A stretch of 64,000 nucleotides of DNA from positions 28,201-92,200 of the forward strand of contig JAFZSO010000008.1 in assembly GCA_017619355.1 (NCBI GenBank), in the 5' to 3' direction. Shown piece by piece: positions 34,812 to 42,561 of the stretch. Made by a program: the position numbers and the translations under genes. Position 1 is the first letter of the stretch. Each line of letters opens with the position of its first letter. Under the pieces are notes generated by a model that ran no database searches, was not told the DNA's origin, and saw only the letters and a list, made by a program, of their open reading frames with translations. The stretch comes from Muribaculaceae bacterium. Lineage in GTDB: Bacteria; Bacteroidota; Bacteroidia; Bacteroidales; Muribaculaceae.

Positions 34812-35627
34812 TTATTCTTCCTCTGAAATGGTGGGTTTCACGAGCAGCGCGCTGAGCTCATAGAGCAGGTAGAGCGGCAGGAACACGATGGTGAGTGTGA
34901 ATGGGTCGCCCGTGGGGGTGATGATGGCTGCCAGAATGAGCAATGTGACAATGGCGTGCTTCCTGTATTTCCTGAAGAATTCCCGATGGATTACTCCCAG
35001 TTTGCCAAGTAGCCACGAGAGCAATGGCAACTCGAAGATGATGCCCAAGATGAAGATGAGCATCAGGAAGGTATCCATGTAGCTGTCGAGCGAAATCTGG
35101 TTGGGAATGAGTTCGCTCACATGGTAGTCGGCAAGGAACCGCAGGGTGATGGGAAACACCACAAAATAGCCCACTGCCACCCCAAGGAAAAACATAAAGT
35201 TTCCCATGAAGAAGGCCTTCTTAACTCCCTTTTTCTCATTTGGATAGAGTGCTGGACTCACAAAGGTCCATAGCAGGTAAATGATGATGGGGAAGGCAAA
35301 CACCAGAGCGAGCCAAAACGAGGTGCTCATGTGGATGAAGAATTGCGAGGCGAGCTGGATGTTGATAAGTTTCACCTCGAAGCCCGAAGAGGAGAAATCG
35401 GGCACAAACGAGATGCCTGCCGTGATTTTCTCAAAAAGCCTATAGAGAACAAAGTCGCCGTGGCAGGGGGCAAGAATCACGCCGTCGAAAATGGATGGCA
35501 TGAAGATGAAAAAGGCGATGGCAAAGACAAATATAACGATAGCCGCCTTGAATAGCACCGAACGCAATGCGTCGAGATGTTCCCAAAGCGACATTTCTTG
35601 CAGCTTGTTGTCGTTGTCTTCTGCCAT
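34812..35627 (-). CDS. tatC: Twin-arginine translocase subunit TatC
   Basis: TatC is the signal-binding subunit of the Tat system, which exports folded proteins across the inner membrane. The 271-residue protein has the N-terminal motif SLWEHLDALRSVLFKAA (canonical hLxELRxRL), six membrane helices and the conserved FVSPALYPNEKKGVKKAFFMGNFMFF segment followed by FPITLRFL. A periplasmic loop between helices 1 and 2 is enlarged (about residues 50-100), as in other Bacteroidetes. It follows tatA by 80 bases on the same strand. tatB is absent, as is usual where a single TatA is bifunctional. Confidence 0.93.
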   Translation of the reverse strand: MAEDNDNKLQEMSLWEHLDALRSVLFKAAIVIFVFAIAFFIFMPSIFDGVILAPCHGDFVLYRLFEKITAGISFVPDFSSSGFEVKLINIQLASQFFIHMSTSFWLALVFAFPIIIYLLWTFVSPALYPNEKKGVKKAFFMGNFMFFLGVAVGYFVVFPITLRFLADYHVSELIPNQISLDSYMDTFLMLIFILGIIFELPLLSWLLGKLGVIHREFFRKYRKHAIVTLLILAAIITPTGDPFTLTIVFLPLYLLYELSALLVKPTISEEE

Positions 35628-35707
35628 GCTTCAGAGAAAAAGCGTGATGCCAATGGCTGGCCTATGCAGCACAGTGGCATGAATCAATCAAGAGGAAACA
35701 GGGGTGT

Positions 35708-35941
35708 TTACTCCTTTTTATCAGGATTTGATGCGCTGTTTTCAGGCTTCTCGTCGACCGATTTCTTGATCTCGTCTTCCACCTCGTTCATTCCCTGCTT
35801 GAAGCTCTTCACGCCTTTGCCAAGACCTTTCATGAGTTCAGGAATCTTTTTGCCGCCGAAGAGCAGCAATATGATGAGTGCGATGATGAGTACCTCACTG
35901 AGGCCAATGGTGCCGAAAAGTAATAATATTGAGTTGAGCAT
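35708..35941 (-). CDS. tatA: Twin-arginine translocase subunit TatA/E
   Basis: A 77-residue protein with one N-terminal membrane helix ([18 protein letters not shown]), the hinge FGGKKIPEL, an amphipathic helix ([21 protein letters not shown]) and a charged tail. It forms the pore-forming oligomer of the Tat translocase. It is the first gene of tatA-tatC, preceded by a -7 box. Confidence 0.92.
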   Translation of the reverse strand: MLNSILLLFGTIGLSEVLIIALIILLLFGGKKIPELMKGLGKGVKSFKQGMNEVEDEIKKSVDEKPENSASNPDKKE

Positions 35942-35963
35942 AGTCTTATGTATTTATTTTGTG

Positions 35964-35971
35964 CAAAGATA
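35964..35971 (-). promoter_or_regulatory. -7 box of tatAC
   Basis: TATCTTTG on the minus strand, 22 bases before the tatA start. The -33 region is only T-rich (TTTTC). Confidence 0.6.
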
Positions 35972-36001
35972 ATACAAGTTGCGGTTTTTGAAAAATAAAA
36001 A

Positions 36002-38272
36002 TTACTGAAGAGTGAATCGGCGTGTCTCCACATCACAGCTGTTAGGGCCTATCATGAGGTCGAACTCGCCTGGTTCGCAGTCATAAATGAGTTCACTATT
36101 ATAGAATTTGAGCTTATCGGCCGTGATGGTGAAAGTGACGGTTTTGGTCTCACTGGGCTTGAGCGTGATGCGGGCGAAGTCCTTGAGTTCCTTCACGGGG
36201 CGTGAGATGGAGCCAACGAGGTCGCGAATGTAGAGTTGTACCACTTCGCTGGCTTCACGCGAGCCAGTGTTGGTGACCTTGATGCTGGCCTTGATGCTGC
36301 CGTTGCGGGTCATGGCGGTGTCGGTCAATGCCATGGGACTGTAGCTGAAAGTGGAGTAGGAGAGTCCGTAACCGAAGGGGTAGAGCGGTTCGTTGTCCAC
36401 ATCCAGATAGTTGCTGGTGTACTTGGTGAACCACTTGGGATTGGGGCGGCCCGTGTTCAGGTGGTTGTAGTAGATGGGCACTTGGCCCACATTCTTGGGC
36501 ATGCTGGCGGTGAGGTGTCCGCTTGGCGAAACATCGCCAAACACCACATCGCAAATGGCGTCGGCAGCCTCGCTGCCTCCGAACCACACATTCAGGATGG
36601 TGGAGAAGTTCTCCTTCTCCCAAGTCATGACCGTGGCACGGCCTGAGAAGTTGAGCAGCACGATGGGTTTTCCGGTCGCCTTGAGGGCGGTGAGCAGGTC
36701 CTTCTGGGCATCGAGAATGGCGATGTCGCTGCGGCTGCTGGCTTCGCCACTCATCTCGCTGGGCTCGCCCATAGCGGCCACAATCACATCGGCCTGAGCA
36801 GCCATCTGCAGGGCCTCGTTGCGCAGTTCGTCGGCACTGCGCGGGTCGCGCATTTCACGGCCGAACATGGTGCTGTTCTTCTCCAACTCCTCGTCGTAGC
36901 ACACATTGCAGCCTTTGGCATAGAGCACTCGGCCCTTGTCGCCAACGGCACGCTGCATGGCCTCGAGCAGGGTGCTGTAGCGCTCGCTTGTGGCGGCCAC
37001 ACTCCAGGTGCCGGGCATGTTGGCGCGGGTGTTGGCAAGCGGCCCTACCAGGGCAATGGTGCCTTGCTTCTTGAGGGGCAACAGATTGTCGCTGTTCTCC
37101 AGCAGCACAAATGTTTCGGTGGCTATGCGGCGGGCTTCGGCACGGTGCTCGGAGGTGTAGATATCGGTTTTGCCACGCTGTTCATCCAGATAGCAATAGG
37201 GGTCATCGAAGAGCCCCAGCTTGTATTTGGCTTCAAGTATGCGGCGGCAGGCGGTGTTGATGGCCTCTTCAGTCACTTTGCCTTCCTGCAACGATTTCTC
37301 GAGGGTGCCCACAAAGCCGTCGGCCACCATATCCATGTCGGTGCCGGCATTCAGGGCGAGGGCCGAAACTTGTTGCAGGTCGCCCATGCCGTGGTTGATC
37401 ATCTCACTGATGGCGGTGTAGTCGGTCACCACAAAACCGTCGAAGTGCCACAGGTCTCGCAGCACATGTGTCAAGAGCCAGCGGTTACCGGTGGCGGGGA
37501 TGTAATCGACCGTGTTAAACGAGGTCATGAAACTGCCTGCACCGGCATCGGCGGCAGCTTTATAGGGCGGGAAATATTCGTTGAACATGCGCACATGGCT
37601 CATGTCCACGGTATTATAGTCACGTCCGGCTTCAGGCGCACCATACAGGGCAAAGTGCTTCACGCAAGCCATCATGGTGTTTGGCATCGTCAGGTCGTCA
37701 CCCTGATAGCCGCGCACCATGGCCTCGGCAATGCGACTGCCTAGATAGGGGTCTTCGCCGCTGCCTTCGCTCATGCGGCCCCAGCGGGGTTCGCGGCACA
37801 CATCGACCATAGGACTGAAGGTCAACGAGATGCCGTCGGCGGTGGCCTCGATGGCGGCGATGCGGGCCGATTGCTCAATGGCGTCCATGTCCCAAGTCAT
37901 CGACAGGGCAAAGGGGATGGGGAACACCGTCTCGTAGCCGTGAATCACATCCATACCGAAAATCAGCGGAATGCCCAGTCGGCTCTTCTTCACAGCAATC
38001 TCTTGCAACGAGCGTATGCTGGCCACGCCTTTCATGTTGAAAAGGCCACCTACCTTTCCTTTCTCGATTTGGCCCACAACATCGCCACTCACCGAGCTGC
38101 CGGTAATGATGTCGCCAGTAACGGGAAGGTTGAGTTGTCCAATTTTCTCCTGGAGCGTCATCTTGCTCATAAGATTGTCGATGAAGCGGTTCATTTGAGC
38201 ATCATCGGCAGCTATGGCGCCCAAGGTGATGAACGCACTCGTTGCAATTGTCAAAATCCTATTGATTTTCAT
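36002..38272 (-). CDS. bglX: GH3 family beta-glucosidase
   Basis: A 756-residue periplasmic glycoside hydrolase. The signal peptide is MKINRILTIATSAFITLGAIA. The GH3 N-terminal barrel shows IPLIFGMDVIHGYETVFPIP, SEGSGEDPYLGS, KHFALYG and the nucleophile Asp284 in GFVVTDYTAI. It is followed by the GH3 C-terminal sandwich (VIVAAMGEPSEMSGEASSR) and a fibronectin III-like end (VTNTGSREASEVVQLY). The domain order matches BglX enzymes that release glucose from beta-glucan oligosaccharides; the exact linkage is not predictable. The start at 38272 is chosen for the signal peptide and because an upstream in-frame start at 38335 lies in the -33 element. Confidence 0.9.
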   Translation of the reverse strand: MKINRILTIATSAFITLGAIAADDAQMNRFIDNLMSKMTLQEKIGQLNLPVTGDIITGSSVSGDVVGQIEKGKVGGLFNMKGVASIRSLQEIAVKKSRLGIPLIFGMDVIHGYETVFPIPFALSMTWDMDAIEQSARIAAIEATADGISLTFSPMVDVCREPRWGRMSEGSGEDPYLGSRIAEAMVRGYQGDDLTMPNTMMACVKHFALYGAPEAGRDYNTVDMSHVRMFNEYFPPYKAAADAGAGSFMTSFNTVDYIPATGNRWLLTHVLRDLWHFDGFVVTDYTAISEMINHGMGDLQQVSALALNAGTDMDMVADGFVGTLEKSLQEGKVTEEAINTACRRILEAKYKLGLFDDPYCYLDEQRGKTDIYTSEHRAEARRIATETFVLLENSDNLLPLKKQGTIALVGPLANTRANMPGTWSVAATSERYSTLLEAMQRAVGDKGRVLYAKGCNVCYDEELEKNSTMFGREMRDPRSADELRNEALQMAAQADVIVAAMGEPSEMSGEASSRSDIAILDAQKDLLTALKATGKPIVLLNFSGRATVMTWEKENFSTILNVWFGGSEAADAICDVVFGDVSPSGHLTASMPKNVGQVPIYYNHLNTGRPNPKWFTKYTSNYLDVDNEPLYPFGYGLSYSTFSYSPMALTDTAMTRNGSIKASIKVTNTGSREASEVVQLYIRDLVGSISRPVKELKDFARITLKPSETKTVTFTITADKLKFYNSELIYDCEPGEFDLMIGPNSCDVETRRFTLQ

Positions 38273-38304
38273 GTCGTTTATTTGTTTTTGTAGATTTCTG
38301 TCGG

Positions 38305-38336
38305 TAAAGTTATCACTTTTTTGCCATACATGCAAA
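38305..38336 (-). promoter_or_regulatory. Promoter of the GH3 gene
   Basis: TTTG (38333-38336), 20 bases, TAACTTTA (38305-38312) on the minus strand: one mismatch in the -7 box. Confidence 0.65.
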
Positions 38337-38414
38337 GTTTGCCGTCTTTCCTAAATGATTTTGTGCCTATAAATCACGGCAAAATTGTTCAAAATGAGAA
38401 AAAAGAGGTGAAAG

Positions 38415-38446
38415 TGTGGGAAATCATAAAATAATAACTACCTTTG
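38415..38446 (+). promoter_or_regulatory. Promoter of fabD
   Basis: TGTG (38415-38418), 20 bases, TACCTTTG (38439-38446). The ATG at 38493 lies about 40 bases after the expected start. Confidence 0.65.
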
Positions 38447-38492
38447 CAGACCAATAAAGAAATTTTTCATTAATTAAAGATAGATTATAGAC

Positions 38493-39371
38493 ATGAAAGC
38501 ATTTGTGTTTCCCGGTCAAGGCGCACAGTTTGTGGGTATGGGCAAGGACCTGTACGAGAACAACGCAATGGCCAAAGAAATGTTTGAGAGAGCTAACGAA
38601 GTGCTCGGTTTCCGCATCACCGACCTGATGTTTGAAGGAACTGAAGACGACCTGAAGCAGACCAAGGTGACTCAACCCGCCGTGTTTCTGCACTCGGTAA
38701 TTCTTGCCAAGACGCTGGGCGAGGAGTTCAAGCCCGACATGGTTGCTGGTCACTCGCTGGGCGAGTTCTCGGCGCTGGTTGCCGCTGGCGTTCTGCCCTT
38801 TGAACAGGGACTGAAATTGGTCGAAGCCCGTGCACTTGCCATGCAGAAGGCTTGCGAGGCCAAGCCCTCGACAATGGCTGCCATCATAGGCATGGATGAC
38901 GAGAAAGTTGAAGAGATTTGTGCCAAGGTTGAAGGCATCTGCGTGCCAGCTAACTATAACAGCCCCGGTCAGGTGGTGATCTCGGGCGAGGTTGAATCGA
39001 TCGAGAAGGCTTGTGCTATGTTTAAGGAAGCCGGTGCCAAGCGCGCTCTGCCGCTGAAGGTGGGTGGCGCTTTCCACTCGCCGCTCATGGAGCCTGCCCG
39101 TGCCGAGCTTGCCAAGGCTATTGAAGAAGCCGACTTCTCGGAGCCCATGTGCCCCATCTATCAGGATGTGGATGCGAAACCTCACACCGACCCTGCTGAA
39201 ATCAAGGAAAACCTTATCAAGCAGTTGACTGCTCCCGTGTGCTGGAGCCAGATTATGGCTGCTATGGTTGCCGACGGCATGACCGAGGCCGAAGAACTGG
39301 GTCCTGGCAAGGTGCTTCAGGGCCTCATTGGCCGCACCTATCGTGATGTCACCGTCACAGGCCGCCAGTAA
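38493..39371 (+). CDS. fabD: Malonyl-CoA:ACP transacylase
   Basis: FabD loads malonyl groups from CoA to acyl carrier protein for fatty acid synthesis. The 292-residue protein has VFPGQGAQFVGMG at the N-terminus, the nucleophile Ser88 in AGHSLGEFSALVAAG, the conserved Gln and Arg positions (TKVTQPAVFLHS, VEARALAMQ) and the catalytic His in VGGAFHSPLM. Length and motifs are typical. It is a single gene with its own promoter. Its terminator overlaps the 3' coding end of the convergent DUF4298 gene. Confidence 0.95.
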   Translation: MKAFVFPGQGAQFVGMGKDLYENNAMAKEMFERANEVLGFRITDLMFEGTEDDLKQTKVTQPAVFLHSVILAKTLGEEFKPDMVAGHSLGEFSALVAAGVLPFEQGLKLVEARALAMQKACEAKPSTMAAIIGMDDEKVEEICAKVEGICVPANYNSPGQVVISGEVESIEKACAMFKEAGAKRALPLKVGGAFHSPLMEPARAELAKAIEEADFSEPMCPIYQDVDAKPHTDPAEIKENLIKQLTAPVCWSQIMAAMVADGMTEAEELGPGKVLQGLIGRTYRDVTVTGRQ

Positions 39372-39388
39372 TTGATTGGGTTAGTGAT

Positions 39389-39688
39389 TTATACTCCCTC
39401 ATCAGTCGCGAACTGACACATTTCGGTGTTCAGTTCGCGATTTTTTTCGAGCATGTTCCAGATGCCGTCTTCGCTGAGCACACCGCACTTCAGGCCTGGG
39501 GGCAACTTCCCTGCCTCATAGTCACGGAAGTCTTTTTTCCACTCCTTGCTGCTCAAATAGGTTTTGAGCGCTTCAATAGATTCTTGTGCATCGGCATATT
39601 GTTCGAGGGCTTGCTCAAGCATGTGGATGGCATTCAAAGCCTTGTCAAGGTGTTGTTCCATCGTCTGGATTCGTTCTGTCTGTTTCAT
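39389..39688 (-). CDS. DUF4298 family protein
   Basis: A 99-residue, largely helical cytoplasmic protein. ERIQTMEQHLDKAL and a long helix are followed by SSKEWKKDFRDYEAGKLPP and LKCGVLSEDGIWNML, the pattern of DUF4298 (eWkkDfe-de-gklP--LkrGVLSEDGiy). No enzymatic motif is visible and the function is unknown. It starts 12 bases after the membrane protein gene at 39701 and shares its promoter. Its last 20 codons contain the fabD terminator stem of the other strand. Confidence 0.8.
   Translation of the reverse strand: MKQTERIQTMEQHLDKALNAIHMLEQALEQYADAQESIEALKTYLSSKEWKKDFRDYEAGKLPPGLKCGVLSEDGIWNMLEKNRELNTEMCQFATDEGV
39406..39447 (+). terminator. fabD terminator inside a convergent coding sequence
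   Basis: TCGCGAACTGA pairs with TCAGTTCGCGA across a loop that itself contains CAC/GTG, followed by seven T (39441-39447). The stem lies in codons of the convergent DUF4298 gene. Confidence 0.85.
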
Positions 39689-39700
39689 AGGAGTGGAAAT

Positions 39701-40060
39701 TTAGAATGATGGCACTTCATCAAGTCGCTTGGAGGCGTTGTTTGCAGTGGGTTTGGTGGGTTTTGGGGAGTCTTTTTGGCTCTTCTTGTCTTTTTTAGAG
39801 CTCTTTTTGGTATGCTTGTGCTCCTTGTGGTGAGTCGGCTGGGTCGTGTCGGCCTCGGTGAGCGCAACCTGTTGCTTGAATTGCTCGATTTGCGCCGAGG
39901 TGCTGGCAGGCAATGAACTGCTGCGGGCACAATGCTTCACGGCCACAGTGGCCGCCACCGCAAGAGCAAGAAGTGCGGCAACCACGAGAGTGCCGATGCG
40001 CTCGCGCCGAGTCATAGAAAAGAAGTTGCCTATTTTATTTAAATAATGTGTCATAGCCAT
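39701..40060 (-). CDS. Small membrane-anchored protein with basic tail, unknown function
   Basis: A 119-residue protein: a short cytoplasmic N-terminus (HYLNKIGNFFSMTRRERIG), one membrane helix (TLVVAALLALAVAATVAV) and a periplasmic, Lys/Pro-rich disordered tail (HHKEHKHTKKSSKKDKKSQK). No family recognised; the FxxMTRRERIG start resembles the N-terminal segment of Bacteroidetes ComEA-like membrane proteins, but the helix-hairpin-helix domain is missing. The start at 40060 is chosen because TTG at 40105 is the -33 promoter element. It is co-transcribed with the DUF4298 gene. Confidence 0.6.
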   Translation of the reverse strand: MAMTHYLNKIGNFFSMTRRERIGTLVVAALLALAVAATVAVKHCARSSSLPASTSAQIEQFKQQVALTEADTTQPTHHKEHKHTKKSSKKDKKSQKDSPKPTKPTANNASKRLDEVPSF

Positions 40061-40074
40061 GCTTGAAATCCTTG

Positions 40075-40105
40075 CAAAATTAAGGAAAAACAGAGATTTT
40101 TTCAA
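40075..40105 (-). promoter_or_regulatory. Promoter of the 39701-DUF4298 pair
   Basis: TTG (40103-40105), 20 bases, TAATTTTG (40075-40082) on the minus strand. The mRNA leader would be only about 10 bases. Confidence 0.7.
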
Positions 40106-40134
40106 TAGCAGAAATAAAAAACTTATTATCTGTG

Positions 40135-40165
40135 TTGCTTGATTAAGGAAAAAGCATTAATTTTG
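40135..40165 (+). promoter_or_regulatory. Promoter of the VanZ gene
   Basis: TTG (40135-40137), 20 bases, TAATTTTG (40158-40165). Transcription is expected to start near 40172, about 20 bases before the TTG start codon. Confidence 0.7.
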
Positions 40166-40194
40166 CCCCGTTTTATATACTAACACCATTATCA

Positions 40195-40674
40195 TTGAGC
40201 ACCCGTTTAAAACACATACTGGAAAAAAGTGTGTTATCAATACCTAAAGGTTTGATGTCACTTCTTGTCACGGCGCTGATTGTGTATCTGTCGCTCGACA
40301 GTAATCCGTTCAGTTTGGGCAAGCTTCACCTGTTCTGGGGATCCGACAAGGTGGCGCATGTGCTGATGTACTTTGTGTGTGCTATTGCCTACTTGCTCGA
40401 CTTTGCCAAGTTCCGTTTTCCTCATAAGACCCGTTTCAGTCAGGAACTGGCAGTGACGTCGTGTGCCATTATCCTTGGCGGAATGATGGAGGTGGCTCAA
40501 CTGGCGATTGATAACGGTCGGGGCTATGACCCGCTTGACTGGCTTGCCGATGCCGTGGGAGCTCTGGCAGGTTTTGCCGTGCTTCACTTCTGGTATCTGC
40601 ACAAGCTGCGCGACTACTACTACAATCATAAGTATCATCATCACCGCCGTCATAGTTACTCGAAGAATAAATGA
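40195..40674 (+). CDS. VanZ family membrane protein
   Basis: A 159-residue protein with four membrane helices. The VanZ-like motifs are GSDKVAHVLMYF, MMEVAQLAI and GRGYDPLDWLADAVGALAGF. The C-terminus is cytoplasmic and rich in His, Arg and Tyr (YYYNHKYHHHRRH). VanZ relatives alter teicoplanin susceptibility, but most have no known role. The start is TTG at 40195: no in-frame ATG exists between the promoter and codon 21, and codon 21 (MSLLVTALIV) would cut into the first helix. A bidirectional terminator follows. Confidence 0.8.
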   Translation: MSTRLKHILEKSVLSIPKGLMSLLVTALIVYLSLDSNPFSLGKLHLFWGSDKVAHVLMYFVCAIAYLLDFAKFRFPHKTRFSQELAVTSCAIILGGMMEVAQLAIDNGRGYDPLDWLADAVGALAGFAVLHFWYLHKLRDYYYNHKYHHHRRHSYSKNK

Positions 40675-40700
40675 TTTGTTGAAACTGTGAGATATACAAA

Positions 40701-40731
40701 AAACTCTGAAGACCTTCTTCAGAGTTTTTTT
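40701..40731. terminator. Bidirectional terminator
   Basis: AAACTCTGAAG pairs with CTTCAGAGTTT around ACCTT, with T runs on both strands. It ends the VanZ gene (plus) and the 70-residue gene (minus). Confidence 0.85.
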
Positions 40732-40784
40732 GTGAGTTGGGCCTGACAGGGAAATCGAGGCCCGCAATGTTCGTGAGTGGGGAG

Positions 40785-40997
40785 TTACTTCTTGCCGAAG
40801 GTGTCCTTCAGGAAGTCGACGGCAGTGTTCACCACATCGTCCACTTTGTCGTCGAGCGAGTCGGGCATGATTTTCTTGCCGATTTCAGTAGCCTGTTTCT
40901 TGATTTCGCTGGTATCGCCGCTCAGTAAGTCGCCAGCCTGATCTTTGATGAAGCTGGTGGCCTGATCCAGCAGTCCTTCTTTCTTTTCTTCTGCCAT
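40785..40997 (-). CDS. Small acidic/basic helical protein, unknown function
   Basis: A 70-residue soluble protein with no signal peptide, made of amphipathic helices: LLDQATSFIKDQAGDLLSG, SEIKKQATEIGKKIMP and VDDVVNTAVDFLKDTFGKK. Composition (Lys/Asp-rich, no Cys or Trp) is like small stress or CsbD-like proteins, but I do not recognise the family. A -7 box about 80 bases upstream and a terminator after it support a real monocistronic gene. Confidence 0.6.
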   Translation of the reverse strand: MAEEKKEGLLDQATSFIKDQAGDLLSGDTSEIKKQATEIGKKIMPDSLDDKVDDVVNTAVDFLKDTFGKK

Positions 40998-41077
40998 ATT
41001 AGAGATGCATTAATAATATTAAGGGGCCTACTCCCTTTCAAGCGTTTCGGCATTCTCTGTTTCGTAATAATCGACTA

Positions 41078-41085
41078 CAAAAATA
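41078..41085 (-). promoter_or_regulatory. -7 box of the 70-residue protein gene
   Basis: TATTTTTG on the minus strand directly after the rplS terminator; no -33 TTG at the usual spacing. The predicted leader is about 75 bases. Confidence 0.4.
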
Positions 41086-41101
41086 TGGAAAAAAAGGGTA
41101 T

Positions 41102-41139
41102 AAAAAAAGAACCTCGCTCAAAAAATGAGCAGGTTCTTT
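41102..41139 (-). terminator. Terminator of rplS
   Basis: AGAACCTcGCTCA pairs with TGAGCaGGTTCT. On the minus strand the stem is followed by TTTTTTT. Confidence 0.85.
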
Positions 41140-41165
41140 CATATTTTTCATCAAAAGCAGGAGAA

Positions 41166-41528
41166 TTAGGCCTCCTTCTTGACGATACGGCGCTCTTTGA
41201 TGCGAGCCTTCTTTCCTGTGAGTTTGCGCAGATAATAGAGTTTAGCGCGACGCACTCTACCGTGCTTGTTGATGACAATGCTGTCGATGAACGGTGACTC
41301 GATGGGGAAGATACGTTCTACACCGATATTGTCGCTGATCTTGCGCACTGTGAAACGCTTCTTGTCGCCTTCGCCGCTAATCTTGATGACTACGCCACGA
41401 TATTGCTGAATACGTTCTTTGTTACCTTCCTTAATGCGATAAGCCACAGTGATGGTGTCGCCGGGGAAGAATTCAGGAAGTTCTTTCTTGGTAGCAAAAG
41501 CTTGCTCCGCAATTTTAATTAAATCCAT
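41166..41528 (-). CDS. rplS: 50S ribosomal protein L19
   Basis: L19 sits at the 30S-50S interface of the ribosome. The 120-residue protein shows [47 protein letters not shown] and [21 protein letters not shown], all diagnostic. It is a single gene here, not in the usual rpsP-rimM-trmD-rplS cluster, as is common in Bacteroidetes. A strong promoter and an approximately 80-base leader precede it; leader-based autoregulation is possible. Confidence 0.97.
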   Translation of the reverse strand: MDLIKIAEQAFATKKELPEFFPGDTITVAYRIKEGNKERIQQYRGVVIKISGEGDKKRFTVRKISDNIGVERIFPIESPFIDSIVINKHGRVRRAKLYYLRKLTGKKARIKERRIVKKEA

Positions 41529-41614
41529 TTTAAAATGTTATTATATAGTACTATAAGACTCTTGCAACATTCACAGGCCACACTTCTTCCTGTCAGAGGT
41601 TGCGAAAAGCGGTG

Positions 41615-41644
41615 CAAAGATACAAAAAAAATCTTAACTGGCAA
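41615..41644 (-). promoter_or_regulatory. Promoter of rplS
   Basis: TTG (41642-41644), 19 bases, TATCTTTG (41615-41622) on the minus strand. Confidence 0.75.
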
Positions 41645-41703
41645 TTGATTAAGTGATTTTTCTCAAAATTTTCTCATTTAAGGTGATTTTTTGAGTGTTT
41701 TTC

Positions 41704-41734
41704 TTTGAATATTAGGTGGATTGGAGTATTTTTG
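41704..41734 (+). promoter_or_regulatory. Promoter of the HTH-methyltransferase-like gene
   Basis: TTTG (41704-41707), 19 bases, TATTTTTG (41727-41734). A GTG at 41716 lies inside this promoter, so the ATG at 41761 must be the start. Confidence 0.75.
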
Positions 41735-41760
41735 TCAATTATTGTCAAAAATATAAAACT

Positions 41761-42534
41761 ATGCTATTTCCAGAACGATTGCGTCAGTTGAGAACCCAGA
41801 GTGGCATGAAGCAGCGTGAGGCCGCTCGTGCCGTGGGGGTCGACATCCCTATGTATAGCCGCTTTGAGCATGGCGAGCGGCGTCCCAAACGTGACCAGGT
41901 GGTGCGGCTTGCCCGCCTGTTTCATACCGACCCCGATGAGTTGGTGGCGCTGTGGTTGGCCTTCAGTGCCGTGAATGCCATTGGCAACGACCGCCTGTCG
42001 GGTCTGGCGATGCACTACCTCCGTGAGGAACTTGATGACGAGGCCTCGGCCGAGGTTGAAGTTCCTGCTCGTCCTGAACCCATGCCCGAACCTGAGTCTG
42101 TGGTGAAGGTGGAACACGGCCTTGTGGCTGAGCTGGCCGATAACCCTTTCCCCAAGTTCGTGCAGGGGGAGATTGTGGATGTGTTGCGCCAAATCGAGGA
42201 TGCGAGCATCGACTGTGTGCTTACCTCGCAGCCACTCGACCGCGCCACACGCACTGATGCCGATGTGATGTGTGAAATTAAGCGGGTGCTCAAGGCTGGC
42301 GGTTCCATCATGCTGAGCAAGGCTGGCCACGAGATGAACGAGAACATGTGCCGGCGTTTTCTGGAGTCGGCTTGTCCTGATCAGGGCATCGTGCTCGACC
42401 TGAGCTGCGGCTCGGCCATCGTGTGCAAGACGGCCTTCGACATGAAGTTGCGCTCCATAGGCATCTCAAGTGATGCTGAAACGCTTCGCCGAGCCCATAA
42501 GCTGGTTCAGCAAACCCCATTAAGCCTTTTCTGA
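41761..42534 (+). CDS. Xre-type HTH protein fused to a degenerate DNA methyltransferase domain
   Basis: The 257-residue protein has an N-terminal Xre helix-turn-helix (residues 5-62, RLRQLRTQSGMKQREAARAV, YSRFEHGERRPKR). After a Glu/Pro-rich linker, residues 135-255 follow the layout of an N4/N6 amino-methyltransferase. A strand reads SIDCVLTSQPL where the catalytic DPPY motif should be (155-159), then KRVLKAGGSIML, then VLDLSCGSA (212-219) where the AdoMet motif FxGxG is expected, and RSIGISSDAETLRRAHK at the GIExDxxYxxxAxxR position. Catalysis is very unlikely; AdoMet binding is doubtful. It may be a DNA-binding regulator that reuses the fold. It lies 27 bases before the T9SS plug gene, perhaps in the same transcript. 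Confidence 0.75.
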   Translation: MLFPERLRQLRTQSGMKQREAARAVGVDIPMYSRFEHGERRPKRDQVVRLARLFHTDPDELVALWLAFSAVNAIGNDRLSGLAMHYLREELDDEASAEVEVPARPEPMPEPESVVKVEHGLVAELADNPFPKFVQGEIVDVLRQIEDASIDCVLTSQPLDRATRTDADVMCEIKRVLKAGGSIMLSKAGHEMNENMCRRFLESACPDQGIVLDLSCGSAIVCKTAFDMKLRSIGISSDAETLRRAHKLVQQTPLSLF

Positions 42535-42561
42535 TTTTTGCAGTCTAACTGAAAATTTTTT

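Noticed and set aside
41761-42534. Pseudogene of a restriction-modification methyltransferase
   Set aside because: The frame is intact with a consensus promoter and an intact HTH; only the catalytic motifs are altered, so it is kept as a gene.
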